Shown here piece by piece: positions 37,354 to 47,977 of a stretch of DNA of 64,000 bases (positions are counted from its first letter, which is position 1; every line of letters begins with the position of its first letter). The DNA comes from Saccharomonospora xinjiangensis XJ-54. Lineage in GTDB: Bacteria > Actinomycetota > Actinomycetes > Mycobacteriales > Pseudonocardiaceae. Both the position numbers and the translations under genes were made by a program. The stretch is from contig NZ_JH636049.1 in assembly GCF_000258175.1 (NCBI RefSeq), positions 3,449,482 through 3,513,481 of the forward strand. The letters are read 5' to 3'. The notes beneath the pieces were generated by a model. That model searched no databases. It saw nothing but the letters and a program-made list of their open reading frames with translations, and was not told the origin of the DNA.

Positions 37354-39416
<2,063 letters not shown>

Positions 39417-39468
39417 CCGCGGTTGCCTGAAGCATCACGATGATCGAGTGCTCGGGGAAGGTGGCAGC

Positions 39469-39837
39469 CTAGCGCGCTTTCCACACCACGTACGCCTTGT
39501 CGGCGTCGGTGGTCATCGCCTCGACGAAGGTGTCGTGGTCGAAGCCGGGAAGCATTTGCAGGCGCTCGATGAGCGCGTCGGCCGCGGGGTCACCGCTGGG
39601 CACCGCCGTACCCGTGCCGTCGGAGGCCGCCAGCATCAGGAAGACGTCCTCCTTCCACGGCCCCTCGGGGATCACCCGCACGACGACGGCGGCCAGGTCT
39701 CCCCACGCGATCGACTCCTCGGTGCCGTCTGCCAACAGGCGGCGGACCCCGGTGTCGTCAACGCTGACGGAGCGGGATCGGGCGCTGGACGAATCGGGCG
39801 ACAACGACATCTCCCTCGGTGTCGGGTTGGCGTCCAC
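39469..39837 (-). CDS. Conserved hypothetical protein downstream of dinG
   Basis: 122-aa acidic, soluble protein with no recognised domain. It has a beta-rich core (VSVDDTGVRRLLADGTEESIAWGDLAAVVVRVIPEGPW) and ends in a helical segment. The start is uncertain: GTG 39837 has GAGGGA 5-6 nt upstream, while ATG 39810 has a Shine-Dalgarno too close. It starts 23 nt after dinG ends on the same strand, so it is probably co-transcribed with the helicase. It is convergent with the Pth2-like gene. Confidence 0.6.
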   Translation of the reverse strand: MDANPTPREMSLSPDSSSARSRSVSVDDTGVRRLLADGTEESIAWGDLAAVVVRVIPEGPWKEDVFLMLAASDGTGTAVPSGDPAADALIERLQMLPGFDHDTFVEAMTTDADKAYVVWKAR

Positions 39838-39860
39838 CGTAGTCCCTCGCACCGGCGTGC

Positions 39861-41960
39861 TCAGGCCGGGGCGGCGGCGTCGAGGCGGCGCAGGGCATCG
39901 CGGACCACGTCGGGCCGGTGCGTCGGCCACAGTGGTGGCAGTGACGCCCTGAGGAAGCCGCCGTAGCGCGCCGTGGCCAACCGGGGGTCCAGTACCGCGA
40001 CCACCCCGCGATCGTCCGTCGAACGGTGCAGCCTGCCCACACCCTGTGCGAGCAGCAGCGCGGCGTGGGTGGCCGCCACGGTGAGGAAACCGTTGCCGCC
40101 CCGCGCCTCCACCGCGCGCTGCCGCGCCGATGCCACCGGATCGTCGGGGCGGGGAAACGGCAGGCGATCCACGATGACCAGCGAAAGGGAGGCGCCGGGT
40201 ACGTCAACGCCCTGCCACAGCGACAGCGTGCCGAAAAGGCAGGTGCGGGCGTCCTCGGCGAACTTGTTGACCAGTAGCGACGTCGAGTCGTCGCCCTGGC
40301 ACAGCAACGGGTGGCCGATGCGATCGCGGAGTTCCTCGGTGGCCTGCTTGGCGGCGCGCATGGAGGAGAACAAACCGAGCGTGCGTCCGCCTGCCGCGTC
40401 GATGAGTTCGGCGATCTCGTCGAGCGTCGCGGTGCCGAGCCCGTCACGGCCCGGCGGCGGAAGGTGTTTGGCGACGTACAGGATGCCGTTGCGCCGGTAG
40501 TCGAACGGGGAGCCCACGTCGATCCCGCTCCAGCGGGGGCCGTTGTCGCTGTCGGAGGGCGGGGGCTTCTCCGTCGCTGTGCCCGTTGAACCCGGTGAAC
40601 CCGCAGAGCCCGGTGTGCCCGGTGAGCCCGCAGCTTTCTCGGTGCGCTGCGGTTGCGGCGGTAGGCCCCACTGCCTGGCGAGTGTGTCGAACGAGCCGCC
40701 CAGGGCCAGCGTCGCGGAGGTGAGGACGGTGGTGCTCGTGCCGAACACCCGCTCGCGTAGCAGGCCGCCGACACCCAGCGGCGCGACGTGCAAGGCGGGA
40801 GGTCTCGGGCTCCCACCCTGCCGGTCGCCAGTCACCCACACCACGTCCTTGCGGTCGGCGGGGTCGTCGTCGAAGGCGTCCAGCAGCCGCACGGCGGTGT
40901 CGTGCACGTCGTCCAGAGCCGAACGGGCCAGCTTGCGCTTGGCGGCTTCCTCGGGGTCCTCACGGCGCTCGGAGCCCAGCGCGGTGAGGCAGGCGTGCGC
41001 GGCGTCGCGCACGGACGCGACAGCGCCGCCCAGCGCGTCGGGCAGCACGTCGAGCCTGCCGGGGAGCGCGTCCTCCAGCATGAGCGCGAGGCCCTCGCCC
41101 GTTTCGAGCAGTCGATCGACGATGTCGGCGTCGATGAGTCGCGCGCAGCGCCGGGTCGCGGCTGTCACCATGGCAGGTGAGAGGTCCGCCGTCGCGGCCG
41201 AGGTCACGCGGTCAACCAGTTCGTGGGCTTCGTCGATGATCGTGACGTCGTGGTCGGGCAGCACCTGGTAGTCCTGCAAGGCGTCGATGGCGAGCAGCGC
41301 GTGGTTGGTGACCACGATGTTCGCCCTGCCCGCCTCCGCCCTGGCCAGCTCGGCGAAGCAGTCGTCGCCGACGGGGCAGCGCCCTGCGCCCAGACATTCC
41401 TTCGCCGTCACCGAAACCTGCCGCCACGCCTGGTCGGACACGCCGGGCACCAGCTCGTCGCGGTCACCCGTCTCGGTGTCGGACGACCACTCGTGGAGCC
41501 GCTTGACCTCGCGACCGATCCGGGAGATGGCGAACTGGTCGAACAGGGCGGTGTCCTCGGGCTCGTCCTCCACACCGGTGTGGACTCTGTGCAGGCACAG
41601 GTAGTTGCGCCTGCCCTTGAGGATCGCGAACGTCGGCTCGACGCCGAGGGGCTTCTTCAGCGACCTCGCGAGGCGCGGGAGGTCGCGATCGACGAGCTGC
41701 CGTTGCAGCGCGATCGTGGCCGTGGACACCACGACCGTGGTGTCGGACTCGACGGCGTGTCGGATCGCGGGGACGAGGTAGGCGAGCGACTTCCCGGTTC
41801 CCGTCCCCGCCTGCACGGCGAGGTGCTCACCGGTGCGAATCGCGTTGTCCACGGCGTCCGCCATGCGGACCTGACCCTCGCGCTCGGTTCCGCCCACGGC
41901 ATCGACGGCGTGGCTGAGGAGTTCACGAACGCTGGGCAGGTCGGAGGGGGCACCGGTCAC
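39861..41960 (-). CDS. dinG: DinG-family ATP-dependent DNA helicase
   Basis: XPD-like superfamily 2 helicase, 699 aa. Walker A is AGTGTGKSLAYL. Four Fe-S cluster Cys are spread through NYLCLHRV and ECLGAGRCPVGDDC. Walker B is IIDEAHE, and the last motif is VGRLHRSTDDRG. A Gly/Pro/Ser linker with collagen-like GSPGTPGSAGSPGSTG (nt about 40580-40635) splits the two motor domains. GTG 41960 is preferred over TTG 41981 because TAACGT lies 8 nt upstream. Corresponds to Rv1329c. Confidence 0.9.
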   Translation of the reverse strand: MTGAPSDLPSVRELLSHAVDAVGGTEREGQVRMADAVDNAIRTGEHLAVQAGTGTGKSLAYLVPAIRHAVESDTTVVVSTATIALQRQLVDRDLPRLARSLKKPLGVEPTFAILKGRRNYLCLHRVHTGVEDEPEDTALFDQFAISRIGREVKRLHEWSSDTETGDRDELVPGVSDQAWRQVSVTAKECLGAGRCPVGDDCFAELARAEAGRANIVVTNHALLAIDALQDYQVLPDHDVTIIDEAHELVDRVTSAATADLSPAMVTAATRRCARLIDADIVDRLLETGEGLALMLEDALPGRLDVLPDALGGAVASVRDAAHACLTALGSERREDPEEAAKRKLARSALDDVHDTAVRLLDAFDDDPADRKDVVWVTGDRQGGSPRPPALHVAPLGVGGLLRERVFGTSTTVLTSATLALGGSFDTLARQWGLPPQPQRTEKAAGSPGTPGSAGSPGSTGTATEKPPPSDSDNGPRWSGIDVGSPFDYRRNGILYVAKHLPPPGRDGLGTATLDEIAELIDAAGGRTLGLFSSMRAAKQATEELRDRIGHPLLCQGDDSTSLLVNKFAEDARTCLFGTLSLWQGVDVPGASLSLVIVDRLPFPRPDDPVASARQRAVEARGGNGFLTVAATHAALLLAQGVGRLHRSTDDRGVVAVLDPRLATARYGGFLRASLPPLWPTHRPDVVRDALRRLDAAAPA

Positions 41961-41968
41961 GCCACCAG

Positions 41969-41974
41969 ACGTTA
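41969..41974 (-). promoter_or_regulatory. -10 box, leaderless promoter of dinG
   Basis: TAACGT on the minus strand ends 8 nt before GTG 41960. Confidence 0.45.
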
Positions 41975-42013
41975 CCGCCAAGCCCTGTCACCTTCACCGC
42001 CACCGCCTGCACC

Positions 42014-42190
42014 CGTGTCCGCACTTCCCGTACGCGTGTCCGCACTTCCTGTACGGGTGTCGGCAGCTTGCATGCGGTTTTCCGCATCCGGCGCCCGCGT
42101 CAGTCCTCTCCTTGGCCGCACTCACCCGTGCACAGGGTGCGGACACGTGTGCACCAGGTGCGGACACGCGTGCACCAGGTGCGGACACGG
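42014..42190. repeat. Head-to-head 21-nt repeat array (locus C)
   Basis: Forward units at 42014-42034, 42035-42055 and a degenerate 42056-42076 face three inverted units at 42128-42148, 42149-42169 and 42170-42190. Shared core GTGTCCGCAC / GTGCGGACAC, period 21 nt. The outer forward units end CGTACG; the inverted ones contain GTGCAC(C/A). The array ends 9 nt from the stop of the sugar kinase and lies upstream of dinG, so here it separates two genes on the same strand. Confidence 0.85.
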
Positions 42191-42199
42191 CGGGGTGGG

Positions 42200-43135
42200 T
42201 CAGCGGGGGCGGTTGAGGAGTTTGAGTTCCTCCCTGTCCGGCAGGCCCGTGGTCTCGCCCGGCACGGTGAGGGCGAACGCCCGGCAGGCGGCGGCCGTGC
42301 GCAGGCGCCGGTCGGGGGAGGCCCCTGCGAGGAACTCCGCGAGGTAACCCGCGACGAAGGCGTCGTCGGCACCCTCGGTGTCGATCGACCGGACGGGGAA
42401 GCTCGGCACTGCGTAGCGCGATCCGTGCAGTTCGGCGATGGCACCGCGCGGACCCCGCTCGATGATCACCTGTTCCGGTCCGAGCGCGGCGATTCCCTCG
42501 GCCAGCTCCTGCGGCGTTCCGTCGAGTCCGAGCAGCCGCGCGGCGTCCTCCCCCACGAACACGATGTCGCACAGCGAAACGAGGTCGTACAGGATGTCGG
42601 CCGCGTCCTCGGGATACCACAGCGCGTGGGTGTAGTCGATGTCGATCGACACGGGAACGCCCTCGGCGCGGGCGAACTCGGCCGCGCCGAACACCGCTTT
42701 CGCCGCCGAGTCGGAGAGCCCGGGGGTGAGACCGCTCAGGTGCAGCACACCCGCCGCCCTGATGTGGTCCTCGGGGATGTCCTCCGGAGACAACCGCGTC
42801 CCTGCGCTTCCGTTGCGGTAGAAGGCGGAGCGCGTCACGTCCACGTTGCGGAAATCCTTGATCATCAGGCCGGTCGGGGCCTGACGATCGGTGCGGACGG
42901 CGGAGGTGTCCACGCTCTCCTCGCGCAGCCGCGCCAGCACGAGAGCTCCCGGTTCGTCGGCGCCGAGCCGTCCGGCCCACGCGGCGGGGACGCCGAGCCT
43001 CGCCACCCCGATGGCCACCATCGCCTCGGAGCCGGCGATGCCGACATCCACCGACGTGGCGTGCCGCAGTTTGCCCGATTGCGTGCTGAAAACGGCGAGC
43101 GCCTCACCGAAGGCCAGCAGCCCGGTACCCGTCAC
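42200..43135 (-). CDS. PfkB-family (ribokinase-like) carbohydrate or nucleoside kinase
   Basis: 311-aa PfkB-family kinase. The substrate-side glycine motif reads VGIAGSEAMVAIGVARLG, and the anion-hole motif is DTEGADDAF (252-260), where the usual Gly-Ala-Gly-Asp has Asp257 in place of the second Gly; the catalytic Asp258 is kept. The sugar specificity is unknown; 2-keto-3-deoxygluconate or fructose kinases are the nearest look. It overlaps pncA by 4 nt and is therefore translated with the NAD-salvage genes. Confidence 0.8.
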   Translation of the reverse strand: MTGTGLLAFGEALAVFSTQSGKLRHATSVDVGIAGSEAMVAIGVARLGVPAAWAGRLGADEPGALVLARLREESVDTSAVRTDRQAPTGLMIKDFRNVDVTRSAFYRNGSAGTRLSPEDIPEDHIRAAGVLHLSGLTPGLSDSAAKAVFGAAEFARAEGVPVSIDIDYTHALWYPEDAADILYDLVSLCDIVFVGEDAARLLGLDGTPQELAEGIAALGPEQVIIERGPRGAIAELHGSRYAVPSFPVRSIDTEGADDAFVAGYLAEFLAGASPDRRLRTAAACRAFALTVPGETTGLPDREELKLLNRPR

Positions 43136-43710
43136 GAAGCGACCCTCGGCGTGCCGACGACGGCGGCTCCCGCCTCGCGCAGCTCCATCAGCGCCGCGTC
43201 CACCGTCACGACGGAAACGCCTGCGGTGAGGTCGGCGAGCACCCTGACCCTGAACCCGTACCCCGTGGCGTCGAGCGCGGTGGCGCGCACGCAGTGATCG
43301 GTGGCGATTCCGACGACATCGACGTCCGTCACCTCACGCCACCGCAACCAGTCGGCGAGCTGCTCCCCGGTGTCGGTGGCGCCTTCGAAACCGGAGTAGC
43401 CGTGGCTGTAATGCCCTTTCGAGAACACCGCGCCGATCGGGGCGACGTCGAGACGCGGGTGGAAACTCGCACCCGGTGTGTCCGCGACGCAGTGCTGGGG
43501 CCACGACCGGACGAAATCCGGCTCGTCGCTGAAGTGCTCGCCGGGGTCGATGTGGTGGTCGCGGGTGGCGACAACGTGGTCGTACGCGGCGGCGTCGCCA
43601 CGCAGGTAGTCCGAGATGGCGTCCGCCACGGCCGCACCTCCCGGGACCGCGAGCGCACCTCCCTCACAGAAGTCGTTCTGCACGTCCACCACGATCAGCG
43701 CGGTAGCCAT
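43132..43710 (-). CDS. pncA: Nicotinamidase/pyrazinamidase
   Basis: Hydrolyses nicotinamide to nicotinate. 192 aa. The catalytic triad is visible: Asp9 (VVDVQNDF), Lys98 (FSKG), Cys140 (ATDHCVRAT). Metal ligands Asp51, His53, His59 and His73 follow the M. tuberculosis PncA spacing, so the enzyme could also activate pyrazinamide. ATG 43710 has GGAGGT 4 nt upstream. Between pncB and a PfkB kinase; it overlaps the kinase by 4 nt. In M. tuberculosis pncA is elsewhere on the chromosome. Confidence 0.95.
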   Translation of the reverse strand: MATALIVVDVQNDFCEGGALAVPGGAAVADAISDYLRGDAAAYDHVVATRDHHIDPGEHFSDEPDFVRSWPQHCVADTPGASFHPRLDVAPIGAVFSKGHYSHGYSGFEGATDTGEQLADWLRWREVTDVDVVGIATDHCVRATALDATGYGFRVRVLADLTAGVSVVTVDAALMELREAGAAVVGTPRVAS

Positions 43711-43744
43711 GTTCACCTCCGGGATCGACGCGGCCACGTGCCGT

Positions 43745-45040
43745 CTACAGAAAGGTGGTCGGGATGGCGGGGTCGCCGCTGGACAACTTCAGCCCTTCCC
43801 ACGGCAGGCTCACGAGTGCGCGCCGCAAACGCTGCCGCCCGTCCTCAAGGGTGGGCAGGTTCTCCGCGGGTTGTCCAGCACGGAGCAGAGGAATCGGCAG
43901 TTGTTTGTCGTGCTCGGCAGGCTCGGGCGGGTTCGCTGTCGGGTAGACGACCTCTTCGAGCGCGGTCCCCGTGGCCTTGTGGCGGCGCAGAGCGGACTTG
44001 CGCCCGCCTCTGGATGCTTTGTGCTCACTGCGTTTTGCGACGGGGCGACCGTCCACCTCGACCAGTTTGTAGACCATTCCGGCGGTCGGTGCACCGGAGC
44101 CGGTGACGACGGAGGTGCCGACGCCGTAGGCATCGACGGGTTCGGCCCTCAGCGCGGCGATGGCGTGCTCGTCGAGGTCGCCGGAAACCACGATGCGGGT
44201 GTCCTTGGCGCCCAGCGCGTCGAGTTGTTCCCGTGCCTGCCGCGCGAGCACACCGACGTCGCCGGAGTCGATGCGGATGGCCCCCAGTTCCGGGCCTGCC
44301 ACCCGGACGGCGGTGTCGATTCCCTTCGTGATGTCGTAGGTGTCCACCAGCAGAGTGGTGTCGGTGCCCATCTTCTCGATCTGGGCGCGGAACGCCGCTT
44401 CCTCGGTGTCGTGCAACAGCATGAAGGCATGGGCGACGGTGCCACGGGTGGGAATGCCGTAGCGGCGCCCTGCTTCGAGGTTCGACGTGGTGGCGAAGCC
44501 TGCCAGGTACGCGGCTCGGGCCGCGGCGACGGCGGCGTACTCGTGCGTGCGGCGCCCGCCCATCTCGATGATCGGCCTGCCGTTGGCCGCGCCGGACATG
44601 CGCGCCGCTGCCGAGGCGATCGCGCTGTCGTGGTTGAGGATCGACAGCACGACGGTTTCGAGCAGCACACTCTCGGCGAAGGTGCCCCTCACGGTGAGGA
44701 TCGGCGAGCCGGGGAAGTACAGCTCCCCCTCGGGATAGCCGTCGATGTCGCCGGCGAACCGGTAGCCCGAAAGCCAGTCGAGTGTGGCCGAATCGACCAC
44801 GGCCGTCTGCTCCAACTGGGCGAGTTCGGCCTCGGTGAACCGGAAATCGGCGATCGCGTCGAGCACCCGCTGCGTCCCCGCGACGACGCCGTAACGGCGT
44901 CCCGCGGGGAGTTTGCGGGCGAACACCTCGAAAACGCAGTCTCGCTCGCCGGTCCCGTCGCGAAGCGCGCTCGCCAGCATCGTCAGCTCGTAGTGGTCGG
45001 TGAACAGCGCGGTGCTGTTCCCGCTCGCCGAGGAGGACAT
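43745..45040 (-). CDS. pncB: Nicotinate phosphoribosyltransferase
   Basis: Makes nicotinate mononucleotide from nicotinate and PRPP in NAD salvage. 431 aa. [14 protein letters not shown] at the N-terminus, [23 protein letters not shown] around the active site, and [13 protein letters not shown] plus IRIDSGD in the barrel. Followed after 34 nt by pncA, so one operon covers nicotinamide to NaMN. Corresponds to pncB1 (Rv1330c), next to dinG and divergent from clpS. Confidence 0.95.
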   Translation of the reverse strand: MSSSASGNSTALFTDHYELTMLASALRDGTGERDCVFEVFARKLPAGRRYGVVAGTQRVLDAIADFRFTEAELAQLEQTAVVDSATLDWLSGYRFAGDIDGYPEGELYFPGSPILTVRGTFAESVLLETVVLSILNHDSAIASAAARMSGAANGRPIIEMGGRRTHEYAAVAAARAAYLAGFATTSNLEAGRRYGIPTRGTVAHAFMLLHDTEEAAFRAQIEKMGTDTTLLVDTYDITKGIDTAVRVAGPELGAIRIDSGDVGVLARQAREQLDALGAKDTRIVVSGDLDEHAIAALRAEPVDAYGVGTSVVTGSGAPTAGMVYKLVEVDGRPVAKRSEHKASRGGRKSALRRHKATGTALEEVVYPTANPPEPAEHDKQLPIPLLRAGQPAENLPTLEDGRQRLRRALVSLPWEGLKLSSGDPAIPTTFL

Positions 45041-45046
45041 GCCGCA

Positions 45047-45052
45047 AGATTA
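45047..45052 (-). promoter_or_regulatory. -10 box, leaderless promoter of pncB
   Basis: TAATCT on the minus strand ends 6 nt before ATG 45040, with no Shine-Dalgarno. It drives the pncB-pncA-kinase operon. Confidence 0.55.
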
Positions 45053-45188
45053 TTCGCCACCCGGACACCCCTCGGCCAGGGTGGGCCGCCGCCTCGATCG
45101 TCGCCTTCCGATCGGGGAAATCCGGTGCTCACCCGCGTGGCCGACCTCCTGGCACGCCGGTGCGCCGTGCCGTGACACCATGGGAGGC

Positions 45189-45473
45189 ATGACCACGCCC
45201 GTCGAGGCCGAAGAAACACTCGGTGCGGATCTCGGCGCCGAGGACCGACCGTGGCAGACGATCGTGTGGAACGACCCGGTCAACCTGATGTCGTACGTGA
45301 CCTACGTGTTCCAGCGGATCTTCGGGTACAGCAAGGACCACGCCACGAAACTGATGCTCGACGTCCATCACAAGGGCAGGGCGGTCGTGTCGTCGGGGAC
45401 GAAGGAGAAGGTGGAGGGCGACGTCGCGAAACTTCACGCGGCGGGCCTGTGGGCGACCATGGAACAGACGTGA
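45189..45473 (+). CDS. clpS: ATP-dependent Clp protease adaptor ClpS
   Basis: Adaptor that delivers N-degron substrates to ClpC1/ClpA. 94 aa. A flexible acidic N-terminal extension is followed by the ClpS core: [17 protein letters not shown] (Asn28-Asp29 for the N-degron amino group) and [13 protein letters not shown] (His60). The ending GLWATMEQT is typical of actinobacterial ClpS. ATG 45189 is chosen; ATG 45180 is an alternative. The next gene starts at GTG 45470, overlapping by 4 nt. A divergent second ClpS-like gene is at 47077. Confidence 0.92.
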   Translation: MTTPVEAEETLGADLGAEDRPWQTIVWNDPVNLMSYVTYVFQRIFGYSKDHATKLMLDVHHKGRAVVSSGTKEKVEGDVAKLHAAGLWATMEQT

Positions 45474-46027
45474 GGGAATGGCGCCGCAAGGGCGGCAGGA
45501 TGATCGGCGGTTTCGAGCAGCAGGAAGCGGCTGTGGTGCGCGGTCTGGTGAGCCAGATCGAGGACATGTTGAAGGCGCGCGCCGACGAGGCACCTCAGGA
45601 CGAACTCGCGGAGCTGACCGGTATCCGCACCGGTCCTTCGGAGGGGCCGGACGACCCCGTGCTGGGACGACTGCTGCCCGACTTCCACAGGCTCGACCCC
45701 GACAACCCGTCGAAGGAATCGCTGGATTCGGCGGCTGTGTTGCGGTCGCTGCACGAGCCCGAGGTGGTTGACGCGAAGCTCGGCGTTGCGGACGTGGTGT
45801 TACGGACGCTGCCGCCGGGCGGGGGCGAGGTGCGCCTGACGTTCGAGGAGGCGGACGCCTGGCTCTCGGCGCTGAACGACGTGCGGCTCGCGCTGGGCAC
45901 CGCGCTCGACGTCACCGAGGACATGCCCGACCAGTTGCCGGAGGACGACCCGCGCGCCTCGCACCTCGGCGTCTACCACTGGTTGACGTGGGTGCAGGAC
46001 TCACTCGTGCAGGCGCTGACCGAATGA
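45470..46027 (+). CDS. DUF2017 family protein (copy 1)
   Basis: 185 aa, acidic, corresponding to Rv1332, whose function is unknown but which always follows clpS in actinobacteria. Basic N-terminus ([15 protein letters not shown]), then helical [19 protein letters not shown] and [20 protein letters not shown] role in Clp-mediated proteolysis is suggested by the fixed neighbour, but is unproven. Translation is coupled to clpS by GTGA overlap. Confidence 0.85.
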   Translation: MREWRRKGGRMIGGFEQQEAAVVRGLVSQIEDMLKARADEAPQDELAELTGIRTGPSEGPDDPVLGRLLPDFHRLDPDNPSKESLDSAAVLRSLHEPEVVDAKLGVADVVLRTLPPGGGEVRLTFEEADAWLSALNDVRLALGTALDVTEDMPDQLPEDDPRASHLGVYHWLTWVQDSLVQALTE

Positions 46028-46037
46028 GGCGAGGCCG

Positions 46038-47087
46038 GTGACGACGACTCGCTCGGGACCGCACAACGCGATCACGGACGTGCCGGGTGTCCTGGTCGGC
46101 CATCACCAGCGCACCGAGGCGGGATGGATGTGCGGCACCACGGTCGTGCTGCCGCCCGAGGGCACCGTCGGCGGGGTGGACCAGCGCGGCGGGGCTCCAG
46201 GAACGAGGGAGACCGACCTGCTCGTGCCTGAGAACCTCGTGAGCACCGTGGACGCCGTGTGCCTTTCCGGCGGCAGCGCGTTCGGGCTCGCGGCGGCGGA
46301 CGGGGTGATGCGCTGGCTGGACGAGCGGAATCGCGGTTTCCCCGTGGGACCGGGTCCGGAACACGTGGTGCCGATCGTCCCTGCGGCCGTGATTTTCGAC
46401 TTGCCGCGCGGTGATTGGGGCAACCGTCCGGATGCGACATTCGGGTACGCCGCCTGCGAGGCTGCGGCGGGAGGGCCTGTCGCGCAGGGCTCCGTGGGGG
46501 CAGGCGCGGGAGCGCAGGCCGGGTCGTTGAGGGGTGGCGTCGGCACGGCGAGCGAATACGTGGAGAGCCCGGACGGTATCCGCCTGACAGTGGGCGCTCT
46601 CGCCGTGGTGAACGCGGCAGGCGAGGTTGTGCGTCCCGGGACCGGCGAGCCGTACGCCGCCGAGTACGGGCTGGACGGCGAGTTCGGTGTGTCGCGCTGG
46701 CCGGAGAGGGCGGGCGAGTTCACGGCTACCGAAGGGACGCGGCTGAACACGACGATCGGTGTGGTGGCCGTCGATGCGGTGCTGTCGAAGGCCGAGTGCC
46801 GCCGGTTGGCCGTCGCCGCGCAGGACGGCATCGCGCTGGCGGCACGTCCCGCGCACACGATGTTCGACGGCGACACGGTGTTCGCGCTGGCCACCGGTGC
46901 AACGGAGCTGCCGAGAGCGGAAGGGCCGATCGGGGACGCCGGTGCGGCGATGGTGCTCGACGGTCTCTGTTCCGCCGCGGCGAGGGTGTTCGCCCGCGCC
47001 ATGGTGCACGGTCTGCTCGCGGCCTCGTCGGCGCCGGGCCTGCCGTCCTACGCCGAGGTGTGGCCGGAGGCGTTCGGTGACGGCTGA
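46038..47087 (+). CDS. P1 family (DmpA/ThnT-like) self-processing peptidase
   Basis: Ntn-type aminopeptidase of the DmpA/P1 superfamily, 349 aa. Glycine-rich substrate-binding N-terminal half (CLSGGSAFGLAAADGV). The predicted autoproteolysis site is Asn237-Thr238 in GTRLNTTIGVVAVDA, giving an N-terminal Thr nucleophile as in ThnT. Corresponds to Rv1333. Sits between the two clpS-DUF2017 pairs and overlaps the second clpS by 11 nt. Confidence 0.88.
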   Translation: MTTTRSGPHNAITDVPGVLVGHHQRTEAGWMCGTTVVLPPEGTVGGVDQRGGAPGTRETDLLVPENLVSTVDAVCLSGGSAFGLAAADGVMRWLDERNRGFPVGPGPEHVVPIVPAAVIFDLPRGDWGNRPDATFGYAACEAAAGGPVAQGSVGAGAGAQAGSLRGGVGTASEYVESPDGIRLTVGALAVVNAAGEVVRPGTGEPYAAEYGLDGEFGVSRWPERAGEFTATEGTRLNTTIGVVAVDAVLSKAECRRLAVAAQDGIALAARPAHTMFDGDTVFALATGATELPRAEGPIGDAGAAMVLDGLCSAAARVFARAMVHGLLAASSAPGLPSYAEVWPEAFGDG

Positions 47088-47343
47088 GCAACAGCGCTGG
47101 CATGTCGATCTCCACCACGACGACGTGAACCGGTTTCCCGGTGTGGCGTTCGTGCTGCGCCAGGTGTGCGGCATCGACAAGCGAACCGGCGTGGCGCTGG
47201 CCGACGAGGCGCAGCGGCACGGGACGGCGCGGGTGCTCTCGTGCGAGGAGCGGCAGGAAGCCGAACGTCTCGTCGCGGAGATCCAGCTCCTGGGCGTGCG
47301 GGCCACCGTGGGGGTGGGCGCCGATCCGCCCCGGCTGGTGTGA
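47077..47343 (+). CDS. Second, divergent ClpS-like adaptor
   Basis: 88-aa ClpS-fold protein without the acidic N-terminal extension. Aligned by eye with ClpS at 45189: LHHDDVNRFPGVAFVLRQVCG matches [21 protein letters not shown], and DEAQRHGTARVL matches [10 protein letters not shown]. The N-degron-binding Asn28 is replaced by His14 and the conserved His60 by Gln46, so it probably does not recognise classical N-degrons. GTG 47077 overlaps the P1 peptidase by 11 nt. The next gene, a DUF2017 paralog, overlaps by 4 nt. Confidence 0.78.
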   Translation: MTAEQQRWHVDLHHDDVNRFPGVAFVLRQVCGIDKRTGVALADEAQRHGTARVLSCEERQEAERLVAEIQLLGVRATVGVGADPPRLV

Positions 47344-47924
47344 CGCGGAAAACGGTGAATCGGACAGGGGGACGCGTGACGGGGGAGTTCGTCCAGGCGT
47401 GGCGAGCGGAGCAGCTGGTGTGCCTCGCGGTGTCGAGGACGGTCGCTGAGGGGCTGCTCGGCGTGCTCGACGACGTGGAGTGCTCGCTCACCGGGCGGCG
47501 GAGGCGCTTCGGTCGAAGGCCGCGCCCGCTGCCCGACCGCAGGCTGTTCCCCGACGCCTACTTCGACCGCGAGGCCAGTGAGGAGTTCCGTGCCCGCCAC
47601 GGCAGGATGATGCGGAACCGGGTGCTCGACGCGGTGCGCCGTACCAGCGTGTTGTTCGCGCACGCCCACGAATCGGGCGACGAGCCTGCCGTGGTGACCG
47701 TGCCCGAGGTGGCGGTCGCGGACGTCTTCTGCGCTCTCGGTCACGCCCAGTCGCTCTTCCTGTCAAGGCCGAGGTGGAACGCGCTCGTGGACTGGCCCAC
47801 GGTGACGCTGCTCAAGGGCGGCAGGGAGCTGACGTGGCTGGTGACCTGCCAGACCGCGCTGGCCGACGCGGCGCTCGCCACCGTGCCGGAACCCGGCGAT
47901 GAGGAGCCCCTGACCCCGGCCTGA
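47340..47924 (+). CDS. DUF2017 family paralog (copy 2)
   Basis: 194 aa. The N-terminus TRKTVNRTGGRVTGEF aligns with [14 protein letters not shown] of copy 1; LFPDAYFDREASEEFRARHGRMMRNRVLDAVR and AVADVFCALGHAQSLFL match the DUF2017 helical regions. Same GTGA overlap with the preceding clpS-like gene as in copy 1, which supports GTG 47340 over GTG 47376. With the ClpS-like gene it forms a duplicated two-gene module. Confidence 0.7.
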   Translation: MTRKTVNRTGGRVTGEFVQAWRAEQLVCLAVSRTVAEGLLGVLDDVECSLTGRRRRFGRRPRPLPDRRLFPDAYFDREASEEFRARHGRMMRNRVLDAVRRTSVLFAHAHESGDEPAVVTVPEVAVADVFCALGHAQSLFLSRPRWNALVDWPTVTLLKGGRELTWLVTCQTALADAALATVPEPGDEEPLTPA

Positions 47925-47965
47925 GCTGCGATTTCTCACGCAGTGAACGCCCGGGTGCGGAAACG

Positions 47966-47971
47966 TAGAAT
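47966..47971 (+). promoter_or_regulatory. Leaderless promoter of mec
   Basis: -10 TAGAAT ends 6 nt before GTG 47978. GTGAAC (47943-47948) sits 17 bp upstream as a weak -35. Confidence 0.6.
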
Positions 47972-47977
47972 CGGGTC

